A DNA stretch of 64,000 bases from Nitzschia sp. pyKryTriq1 (Eukaryota > Bacillariophyta > Bacillariophyceae > Bacillariales > Bacillariaceae): the NCBI GenBank assembly GCA_956465555.1, contig OY101125.1:1366501-1430500 (forward strand), written 5' to 3'. Positions 10,892 to 20,467 of the stretch are shown here, piece by piece. Numbering within the stretch: position 1 is the stretch's first letter; each line of letters begins with the position of its first letter. Made by a program: the position numbers and the translations under genes. The notes beneath the pieces are model-generated. The model worked only from the letters and a program-made list of their open reading frames with translations, made no database searches and was not told the origin of the DNA.

Positions 10892-13800
10892 ATGAACAAC
10901 TTGAGCATCTTGTCCAAGGAAGTCTTGGCGCAAGAACACGAGGGAGATGGGTTGCCAAAAGGTGTGGACGTGGACGAGGATGATGACTATGATGCGAACA
11001 AAAGCTCGTCCGGACAGCCGGATGGAAGCAGTACAAACAACGACAGCACCACCGATGCACACTCTAGTCGCACTGGCGCTACCGATGATGAGATGCAGAA
11101 CATTAAGGCAGCGTTGACCCAGAAAGAGTCGACTCAAGTATTCCGACTTCGAGTTATCGTGATCTTGATCCTCATCGCGGCGGCTACGTCCATTTCAGTA
11201 TCTGTCTACTACATCATGCGGACTGGGCAGCTCGAACAGTTCGAAACAGAGTTCTATGCTACTGCAGACAAGATCATAGACCGTCTCCAAGACGTCATGA
11301 TTGAGATCTCGGCCGTCAGTGGTCTCGCAGTTGTTGCCACCGCTGATGCAGAGGAAAATGGACGGAAATGGCCCTTTGTAGCTCTGAATGCTTTCCAGCA
11401 AAAGGCGAACAACGCTCGGCTTCTTTCAGGGACGATTTATCTCAGTATCAACCCCATTGTTCAAGCAGAGAATCTGACGCAATGGGAGGATTTTGTCTTG
11501 GGAGATGCCAGTTCCTGGATGTGAGTATTCTGTCGTGTGTTGACGCTATTGTTGTTGACTCTCCTCCTTGAAGCAAAACCAATGTTCTCTCACTCGCTGA
11601 TCGTTCGCCGTTCACAGTGCAAGGGGAATGGCAAGCCAAGAAAGTCTCGGTTTGAATGGGTTCGTTGATCCAGAACAGGTCAAAAGGAGTTGGCTCACTG
11701 ATTCAGTTGTAGATCCGATCCACACATTCGATGATGCGGGCGTGCCTCGCCTGTCGAATTCGAGCGGGCCGTTTTTGCCTCGATGGAAGACCTCTCCAGT
11801 CCTCCAAACCAGTATGGTGAATGAGAATCTTTACGAGAAGCATGCTGTTTCAGACATCCTGAAATATTGTGTGGATAGTGAATCGGCGGTTCTTGGAGGG
11901 TTCCATCTTGCCCCTCCTGGCAACATATCGTCTCCCAATCCAACGACAGCCTTCTTCGCCACGCTTCGAAGCATGTGGGAGGGTACACAAGTCGAGCATC
12001 TTGGTGATCCAATGTCGCACCTTGCAATTCCCATCTTTGACAGGCTGGATGGAAACAACCGAGAGGTTGTCGGAGTCCTTAAGGCCACGATCCATTGGCG
12101 TTGGTACTTGCGCAACATACTGCCTGAAACTGATTATGGCATCACCGTTGTTGTTGAAAATGAATGCGATGGTAGCTTTACATACCAACTAGATGGACCG
12201 GAGGCACGTGTGATTGGAGTTGGTGACAGGCACGACACCAAATTCAGCAAGTACCGCGTGGATGGACGATTCCTTGTTGATACTCTTGAAGACGGTACCA
12301 ACGATGGCATTCCTTTAAACCAAAACTCTTGCCCATACCATTTCCATGTATACCCCGCCCAGGAGGACTACGACCATTATGTCACAAACGAACCTATTGT
12401 TATCACTCTTTCCGTTGCGGCCGTTTTCCTGTTCACGATCGCGATGTTTTTATGCTATGATCGACTTGTGGAACGACGCCAACGAGTGGTTTTGGCCAGA
12501 GCAACCCAATCGACTGCCATCGTGTCTTCTCTCTTTGTAAGTACCCGGCTGGTCCTCATCCTTTTCGTTGGCTATGTATCTCACACTAAGTTTTTGATGT
12601 CCCTTGCTATGTTACCCCAAACAAGTCCGTGATCGACTTCTCAAGTTGGATACGGAAAAGAAATATTTGCGCAGGGGCGATACAATGCTTGCTGGAAATC
12701 GCAAGCTGAAATCGTTCCTGGATGGGGGGAGCGAACAAGCCGTTATCGGAGACGAGCAGCCAATTGCGGATTTCTTTCCCAATTGCACAGTTTTGTTCTG
12801 CGACATCGCCGGATTTACGGCCTGGAGTTCCATGCGTGAGCCTGCCCAAGTCTTCATCCTGCTTCAAACGGTGTACCAGAGTTTTGATTTGATTGCGAAG
12901 CGTCGCCGAGTCTTCAAGGTCGAAACGATCGGCGATTCTTATCTTGCTGTGACTGGTCTCCCCGAGCCACAAAGCAATCACGCCACCATCATGGCGAAAT
13001 TTGCATGGGATTGTTTGATGGTAAGATTGACAAAGTTCTGAATTAATGTCGGATAATATCTCATCTCGCTCATCGCTCGTCTCTCTTACTTGTCACTACA
13101 GCGTCTTGCCGATCTCCTGAAGGATCTAGAAGTGTCGCTTGGGCCCGACACAGGGGAACTTTCAATGCGATTTGGGATACACTCGGGTAGTGTCACGGCA
13201 GGAGTCTTGAAGGGGGATCGTGCGCGATTTCAATTGTTCGGAGATACTGTTAATACCGCGGCCAGAATGGAAAGCACGGGTATCAAGGGTCGCATTCAAG
13301 TTTCCGAGTCCACGGCTCAGATTTTGAAACAGGCAGGCAAGAGTTCATGGCTGACAAAGCGTGCCGATACGGTCAGCGCCAAGGGAAAGGGAGTACTGAA
13401 TACCTACTGGTTAGCCTTGAAAGGCCACAGCCCCAGCGTCGGTACCGGTGCCTCCAGCGAAGACGACGTGGCCGGCTCATTCCTCTCGAAAACTCCAAAG
13501 AAGAGTTATCAACGACAGTCCGCTGGAGAACGGGCAGCTGCACTCAAAGAGGCGCGTCTCGTCGGTTGGGTCACTGAAATACTTTCGGAGCACATCAAGA
13601 AGGTTGTCATTGTGCACCAGCGCTGCAATATAGTACAAGCACAAGAGAGTGCATCCAACGACAACTTGCATTTTGCTCTTCCTGACGGCCAGATTTGTCT
13701 CGACGAAGTGCAAGAGGTAATCTGCATGCCGAAATTTAACCGCAACGTGGCAGAAGCTGCTTTCGACTGGCACCTCGTCGAGATTCCAAGGGAAATCACG

Positions 13801-14894
13801 CAAATGCTTCATGAATTTGTAACTCTCATTGCTCGCTCTTACCGAGCCAATCCTTTCCACAATTTTGAGGTAATTACAAGGTGGACGACATGGGTTGCAA
13901 CAGACCGTCGCCGGACTCTACTAATAAGGCCATACCAAACTAATCATCGCCTCTTCCTCTTCCTGTTCCTCTTTGTTTTCAGCATGCTTGCCACGTGACA
14001 ATGAGCGTGAGCAAGCTTTTGAAGCGCATTGTGACGCCGGATCTGGCGTCGAATGGTAGTCCGACCTCGTCAGACATCAAGGCATTGAATGAGATGGCCG
14101 CCAAAATCCATGACTTCACAAATGGACTCACGTCCGATCCACTGGCGCCTTTTGCGATCGTATTTTCGGCTTTGATTCATGATGTTGACCACCAAGGCGT
14201 ATCGAATTCCCAGCTCGTCAAGGAAGAGCCCGAAATGGGGAAACTATACCAGAACAAGAGTGTCGCCGAGCAGAACTCCTTAGATGTGGCTTGGGATCTC
14301 CTCATGTCGGATCAATTCACTGATCTTCGCAAGTACATCTTCGGGACCCGGGCTGAACTGTTGAGATTCCGTCAATTGATTGTCAATATGGTTCTCGCCA
14401 CGGATATCTTCGACAAAGAACTTGGCCAGCTTCGAAAGGATCGCTGGCAACGAGCCTTCCATGGGGATGGCAGCTTGCCGAACGCTCTAGTCAGCGACTT
14501 GCGTGCCACCATTGTGATGGAGCACATAATCCAAGCGTCAGATGTTTCCCACACGATGCAGCACTGGCATGTGTACCAGAAGTGGAATGGCAAGCTTTTC
14601 GCAGAGATGTATCAGGCTTTCAAAGACAATCGCTTGGGTTCCAACCCGATAGAGTTCTGGTACCAGGGAGAACTCGGCTTCTTTGACAATTATATCATTC
14701 CATTGGCGAAGAAGCTCAAGGATTGCGGAGTCTTTGGAGTGAGCTCGGATGAATACTTGGGTTACGCCTTGAGGAACCGAGCCGAGTGGGAGGAACGGGG
14801 AAAGGGCATCGTGAAGACGATGCTTGAGCACATCGATGCGTCGGAGCGGACCACCGCCACCCTTGAAGAATCTGATGAATCTGATGGGAAATAA
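10892..14894 (+). CDS. Receptor guanylate cyclase fused to class I phosphodiesterase, copy C
   Basis: Five exons at the same positions as copy B: 10892-11520, 11618-12536, 12616-13020, 13102-13869, 13983-14894, giving 1210 residues. Domains follow the same order: acidic tail, TM1, outside sensor, TM2 (about LSVAAVFLFTIAMFLCYD), PKQVRDRLL linker, cyclase (FCDIAGFT, ETIGDSY, FGDTVNTAARMEST) and phosphodiesterase (HNFEHA, HDVDHQG, YQGELGFFD). The N-terminal tail has diverged from A and B, while the catalytic domains are close. The 3' end of intron 2 is odd: homology to copy B places the junction after GTTAC, not AG. A canonical AG in the same phase lies 30 bases later (12645) but would delete PKQVRDRLLK. 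The first exon and all other junctions are canonical. It points away from A and B, with the PstS-like gene just upstream in the same direction. Confidence 0.92.
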
Positions 14895-15176
14895 ATGAGA
14901 CTATCCCGAGTATTAGACGTTCGATTGAAGGGGGGAGGGGAAGGAATTCAAGAAAAGTGCACCGCCCGGAATAGTCTTGGCCCCCCAAGTGGTCGTGTGA
15001 GTCCACAATATCGTGACGGACGTGTCGTGTCTTGAGTTTTGTGTCTATCTACGGCGGGAATATGATCACTCTCATGTGCAGTAGTCTAGTAGAGTAGTAG
15101 GAAGAAACACTAGCAGTTGTTGGCTACATAGAGCAGCATACGTGTACGGGAGTCCGGCGTATTTTCCTAGGTAGTT

Positions 15177-16439
15177 TTAATAGGCCGCTTGCTCCAGGTT
15201 GCCTTTCCGCCATTCCTCGAAGTCTTCGCCATTGTCTTCCTCTTTGATGCTATCCAAAAAGAAATCATTGTGCGGAACTTCGGCCATCCACCAGTCCGGC
15301 AACAACGCGCATCCCCAAGGAAGGGGCCCAGTGAACAAATTCATTTCCTTGCGTCGCTTCTCCCTTTCCAAAGCAATGGCCTCCTTTCTTTTTCTTTCTT
15401 CTTCAAGTCTCGCTAGTCGCTGAGCTTCCTTTGCCGCCTCTGCTGAGGCTTTTTGCTCAGCAAGCTCTCCGGCCGCCGCCTCTCTTTGCTCACGAGCCAA
15501 AGCCGCAAGAGCCAGCCGTTCCTCTTCGGTCTGCTGTTGTTTTCTCTTTTCGGTAGCCAAAGCATCAGCATCACTGTCTAGCTCCTGAAGCCGACGCGCT
15601 TCGGCTTCCGCCGTTTGGGCCAGTCGTTCCTTTTCAGCTTCTTCCTCCTTTTTCTTTGCGGCCGCCCTTGCGGCAGCTTCGATTTCCAATCGTTCCAGCC
15701 GCCGCGCTTCGTCAATTTGTTGTTGACTCAATCCTGCGATCATGTCTTCCACCATGCGACACACTCGCACCCGAGTGATAGCTGATCTCATTGCCGCTTG
15801 AATTTTAATAGCAGCTTTTGTCTTGTGTTCCAATTTCGCTCTCTCCGCGGCCAATAGTTTGTCTTTTTTGGCTCGAGCCTCTGCTTGCTCTCTTTTCCTC
15901 GCCGCCACAGCCTTGGCAAAATGCATCCTTACAATCGATTGCATGGCTGTAGCTGCCATAGCCTTGGCCTTTTTGGTCCGTCCGAAACCGTATTTGCTCT
16001 CGGCCCTTTTTCGTCGTTCCTCCGCTTCCCGCTGACGATCCATCTCTTCTTGGCGTTCCAGTTCTCGTCGTTTCCGCAGGGCTGGATTGGTGCGCCCAGT
16101 ATTGGTAAGTCCGTGATCTTCACTTTCGAGGCTGCGGTTGTGGCCTCCCGCAAACACTTTGATTCGATCTGAGACAGCACCTTTGGGGACATAGCTGAGA
16201 TTCCAATTTTGTTTGATGTGACGCAATTGATAGGGGGCATCTTTGTACGAGTCAAGTTTCTCCTCCTCGGAAGTTGTGTCGACTTGCTTCATGGCGTCCG
16301 GGGTCGCAGGCTTTTTCCATGATCTTGTTGGAGTACCAGCATCCTTTTGAGTTCCCGCGCTAACACTACCCGGCCCCGCTTCCTTTGGTTTTGCAGCCGG
16401 GGCCGATGGCGGGCGATACGGAGTAGCAGGAATTCGCAT
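15177..16439 (-). CDS. IQ-motif, long coiled-coil protein
   Basis: A single exon of 420 residues with an ATG at 16439. Residues 1-70 are Pro/Ala/Lys-rich and disordered. Two helical IQ-like segments follow, around ATAMQSIVRMHF...KREQ and KAAIKIQAAMRS...RVRVCR, the type bound by calmodulin or EF-hand light chains. Residues from about 110 to 370 are dominated by Glu, Lys, Arg and Ala with heptad character, so a long helix or coiled coil is expected. The C-terminal 50 residues are different: they hold Trp pairs (PLPWGCALLPDWW) and an acidic patch and may be a small folded or binding module. A cytoskeletal scaffold is a reasonable guess. I do not recognise a named orthologue. The 282 bases before it (14895-15176) hold the 3' flanks of copy C and of this gene. 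Confidence 0.8.
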   Translation of the reverse strand: MRIPATPYRPPSAPAAKPKEAGPGSVSAGTQKDAGTPTRSWKKPATPDAMKQVDTTSEEEKLDSYKDAPYQLRHIKQNWNLSYVPKGAVSDRIKVFAGGHNRSLESEDHGLTNTGRTNPALRKRRELERQEEMDRQREAEERRKRAESKYGFGRTKKAKAMAATAMQSIVRMHFAKAVAARKREQAEARAKKDKLLAAERAKLEHKTKAAIKIQAAMRSAITRVRVCRMVEDMIAGLSQQQIDEARRLERLEIEAAARAAAKKKEEEAEKERLAQTAEAEARRLQELDSDADALATEKRKQQQTEEERLALAALAREQREAAAGELAEQKASAEAAKEAQRLARLEEERKRKEAIALEREKRRKEMNLFTGPLPWGCALLPDWWMAEVPHNDFFLDSIKEEDNGEDFEEWRKGNLEQAAY

Positions 16440-18371
16440 CTTCTTGCTTTCGTGGTCTGATGGATGGATATATGGACGGCCGCTTCTCTATTGTTCTTGT
16501 TTATTGAAACGATCAGTCAAGGAGGAGCATCTGACGACCCCGGCTGGCAACGATACCCGTAAACGTTGGGATGGATAATAAAGAAGAAAGGACCAAGATG
16601 TCGCAAGGAAGAAGGAGGGGGAGGAGTCATTATTCCATCATCATCTTGCTCGAAAAACAAGAAATTTTGGCAGGCAAAAGCAAGGATGCCGGTTCTTTTT
16701 ATGACTGGCTTATGGGGCTTATATGTAATTTTTTCTTGGATTTATGGTATTTAGAGAGTTCATCCATTTCCCGCGTAATTTTGCTTAAATATTTGTGTCA
16801 CAGGCACGCGCGCACGGCAGCCCTTCTCGCTCTGCGCTGAACGGATTCTTGAACCCAAATTCGTCCAGCTAGCAGCTACTCGTAGCGCAGGCCGGCGAAG
16901 ACGTGGTTTGACCCCGCGCATCTTTTCACAACAACATCATCGCGCGTATGCGCGCGCTGGATGGATCTGATGACGACGACGACGATGACGATGATGATGA
17001 TAATTCTTCAGCTCCCTCTCGCTCAGAGAGATACAGGTCGACAGTACTTGTATGGCCGGCCAGAAGGTGAATCAAACTACGAACTCTAGTAGTACTAGAG
17101 ACCAGTGCAATAGGGCCCAACACAGTAGATAACTGTAGTATGGTGAATGCTAGTACTGGTAGTGTTAGCAGTAGTGCTACATAATGTAGTAGCACTGAAA
17201 GGACACACTACTACTACTACTAGTGCTGCTGCTGCTGCTTGCTCTCGACCGTCAAGGTAGTAACTAAATTAGACAGTGCACTTTTTCGCTGCTTTCCGAT
17301 ATACTACTAGTACTTAGTTAGTATAGTAGTGAGGTTGTTCTCCTCTGTAGTACTACCGTACTACTACTACGAAGTATGAATTGAAACAATAGTGTACTAG
17401 TACTCCTACTACGAAAGAAGCGAGAGGGTTGTAGAATTTCGTGTGCACTAATACTCTGCATTAATAGCGCCAAACGATGAGAGAGTTCTGGTGCCTTCAA
17501 CAGAATAATCAGCGCTTCTCGATGATTCTTTTTCAAAGTTCTCTCGAGAACGCAGCAAGAAAGGAGCGTGGTAATTGGTGATGGATAGTGGTTCGAGGAG
17601 CAGGAGTCACAAGCAAGCTCTTCCCCATTTTCCCACTGTTGCTCTTGTGTCCAACAGTAGTACTGACCGAAGAAGGAGTTGTTACCGGTACATTACATCG
17701 AGCGAGACTGCCAGAGCAAGACTAAAATAATGTAGTGTAATAGCGCATCAACTTTTTTCCGAGATGACCGCCTCGCATCGGGCGGGATAGACAATACTAG
17801 CTAGTAGAGAGAAGAAGAATCATCGCCATTTCATGCAACCACCACATATGCATGTAAATCAAAAGGCGCAGTCGTCGTCTGCCGCCGGCCGCAACATACC
17901 CTTCTGATCTGAAGATGTTATGTATGGTATTGAGGTTCAAGTCTTGCTCGGTCACGTAGCGGCGGTGGTGACTCCCGGAGGAAACATTTACATAAGGCCA
18001 CGCGCGCACGGGGAAGCCAGCAGACGTTGAAGACCGCTGTTTAGTTAATTAGCTCCATTCGTGCTGGTTGTCAACCAGGCTAGAGAATATTTGCTTCAAG
18101 TTGAACAGGGATATGGGCACGTGGCAAGAAAGGAAGCGGGCAAGAAAAAAGAAGATGCTGCTTCTTGGGAGGAGAATAAGAACACGAAAGAATCAACCAC
18201 AGAACGCATGCATCACTTGGCTCTGCAATATTAACCATCACCAAATCCGCACAAGTCAGACAATCATCTTGGACGAAGAGGTCGGCATCATCTCCACTAC
18301 AGGTAGAATAAGAACAAAAGAAGGAACCAGTAGAAGAATATAATCACCGAGTCGTACTTCTCGATCGGCAG
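16440..18371. other. Long AT/TAC-repeat-rich intergenic region
   Basis: Nearly 2 kb between divergent genes (IQ protein leftward, HSF rightward). It holds a GAC/GAT triplet run at about 16970-17003, dense TAC/GTA self-complementary triplets at 17085-17420, and short open frames with no domain. The frame at 18068-18343 is most likely 5' untranslated sequence of the HSF gene. No RNA gene was recognised. Confidence 0.6.
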
Positions 18372-19889
18372 ATGCGTCCTCCCACACCGACTGACGATGA
18401 TAGCATCACCACATCGCCCTCACCACCCTCACATTCCTTGGTGCCTGATATCATAAAATTGTCACCAGGCTCTCCAAGAAGCGCCAAGGTAATAGAAGAG
18501 GAAGTCACATTTGCGAGAATGGCCAAAAGAGGGGCTGACAAGAGGAAAGAGCGCTACGAGATTCCAAACGAAGTTCCTTTTCCGCTTCGTGTTCACATTA
18601 TGCTTCAACAAACAGAGAGTTTTGACCAAACTCACATTGTTTCATGGATGCCATCTGGAAGGGCGTTCAGAGTGCACGACAAAGACGCTTTTTCGAAAGA
18701 AGTCTTGCCGGACTATTTCAGATCGAGCAACTTCCGCTCGTTTCAACGAAATTTATCGGTGTATCAATTCTCTCGAATGTGGACCGGTCCTGAAAAGGGG
18801 GCTTACTTCCACGAAAAATTTGTCAGGCACGATCGAAAGCTTTGTACTCAGATGAGACGAAATTTGTCTAGTGCTCCGACGAGTCCGAACGAGCCACCAA
18901 GAATACCGCAAGATAGCGACGAGGGGGGCTCATATTCAGGCGATTATCGAAAGCAGGAGGCAAAGACGAAAACAAGAGCTTGCGTGTTGGCTCCTGGTGC
19001 TGGTGGTGGCAAACAGGATGATCGAAAGCAACAACAACAAATACTCTCAGATCATCAACGAGGCATGACATTGCAACCTCAACAAGAAGTGGGGTCAACA
19101 CCAACCTTTCCAACATCAAATGCCGACGCTCTGTCCCAGATGCCCTCATTCTTCGCCGCGCCGGTAGCATCAGGACGGGGGAGTACTGCTGGCGCTCCTG
19201 GTGGAGGTGCTGCGATGTATTTTGCAAACAACAACCCTGGAATCTCGCCAGTTTTTGCAGGAGGGGGTCAATATGATCAGAAACATCATTTCTTCTCGTC
19301 TTCGTTGGAGGAGGGACGAGGCCGGACTGGTGGCGGCAATCATCATCAACAAACATCAACGATGCTTGTGGAGCAGCAGCAACAGCAGCAGCAACGGTGG
19401 CAGCCGCAGACGACAACGACTATGTGGGGTACGGATGGTGCAATGCCTCTATTGAGTCCTGGGCAAACCCAGGAGCCCTACGACGAAGATGATCCATTCC
19501 TGCTGGACAGACTATGGCTGCAGACTCTCAATGCAGGAATGCCATCCAAGAATCCGTTAGTGGCGGTGAGACCTATTTCGTTTGGTAGTGGAGGAGGAGG
19601 CACCATCAGTCCTACTAATAGCACTTATAATGATGCTTTTGGAGCGATGGGGGCTACAGCAACGAATATGCTGATGGATGGGATCTTCCAGCACAACAAC
19701 AACCTTGTCGTCAGTGGAGGATCAGGTAGCAGAACATCCTCGGCAAATACTACTACCGACGATAGTGTGAACAACGATGGTGGTGGTGCAGCTGGTGCTG
19801 GTGGGTTCTGTGCCGAGGACGATGGAACAAGAAGCTACAGCAACAAAAACGAAGAAAATTCAATCTGCCATCGTCCATGGTGGGACTAG
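18372..19889 (+). CDS. HSF: Heat-shock-factor-type transcription factor
   Basis: A single exon of 505 residues. Residues about 69-163 form a winged-helix HSF DNA-binding domain: FPLRVHIMLQQTE at the first helix, IVSWMPSGRAFRVHD, then the recognition helix region SNFRSFQRNLSVYQFSRM and the basic end KFVRHDRKLCTQMRR. The standard FVRQLNMYGF signature reads FQRNLSVYQF here, a variant I associate with diatom HSFs. The rest is low complexity with Gln, Asn, Gly and Ser runs (QQQQQQQ near residue 340) and no clear heptad trimerisation region. It is expected to act in the nucleus. Which genes it controls cannot be told from the sequence. Confidence 0.92.
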   Translation: MRPPTPTDDDSITTSPSPPSHSLVPDIIKLSPGSPRSAKVIEEEVTFARMAKRGADKRKERYEIPNEVPFPLRVHIMLQQTESFDQTHIVSWMPSGRAFRVHDKDAFSKEVLPDYFRSSNFRSFQRNLSVYQFSRMWTGPEKGAYFHEKFVRHDRKLCTQMRRNLSSAPTSPNEPPRIPQDSDEGGSYSGDYRKQEAKTKTRACVLAPGAGGGKQDDRKQQQQILSDHQRGMTLQPQQEVGSTPTFPTSNADALSQMPSFFAAPVASGRGSTAGAPGGGAAMYFANNNPGISPVFAGGGQYDQKHHFFSSSLEEGRGRTGGGNHHQQTSTMLVEQQQQQQQRWQPQTTTTMWGTDGAMPLLSPGQTQEPYDEDDPFLLDRLWLQTLNAGMPSKNPLVAVRPISFGSGGGGTISPTNSTYNDAFGAMGATATNMLMDGIFQHNNNLVVSGGSGSRTSSANTTTDDSVNNDGGGAAGAGGFCAEDDGTRSYSNKNEENSICHRPWWD

Positions 19890-20467
19890 AGTAGAGAGAG
19901 AGAGAAGAAAAGCCGAAAGCAGCACAGCAGCACAGCTAAAGACCCAGTAAATATTATAGAAAAAATCGAGTGGTTACTACTACTACTAGTAGTGCTACCG
20001 CAGAGGAGAACGGCAAGCTCTCTACTCTAGTACTAGTAGTAGTAGTAGTAGAATTACGCCTGGCCTCTTCTCCGTAGCTGCTCCTACTACTAGAGTGCAT
20101 CCCTACTAGTAGTAGCTAGAGTAGTAGGATTGCCACAAACTGGTAGTTTCCGATTGGTTCCCAGTCCTCGTATGAAAGAAATAGCTCTCTCTGTTCCAAG
20201 TAGGGTCCCCGCCTATATTTTGCTGGTCGGGCCGAGCAGAGCTCGTATGTACCGGTGAAATAGCTAGTGTACTATAGCTCTACAGTACATCAGGTATCTC
20301 CTTCCTATCGCAAATAGTATTCTCTTTCCAAACGGAGTACAGTAGTCCGCTACCAGCATAGTACCGGTAGTAGACTACCTCCCCGAGCAAAACTGGATAG
20401 TGTAGAAATATGAATAGCTTTTGATAAATCAATGTTAAAATGTGTGAATAATCCATCTGCCATTTTA
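19890..20467. other. Intergenic between convergent genes, TAC/TAG rich
   Basis: 3' flanks of HSF and of the DUF4116 gene. It holds self-complementary ACTACTAGTAGT tracts at 19976-20120 and several CCGGTA words. No gene seen. Confidence 0.6.

Noticed and set aside
12646-13020. Exon 3 of copy C starting after the canonical AG at 12645
   Set aside because: It would delete the conserved PKQVRDRLLK linker that copy B keeps. Kept only as an alternative.
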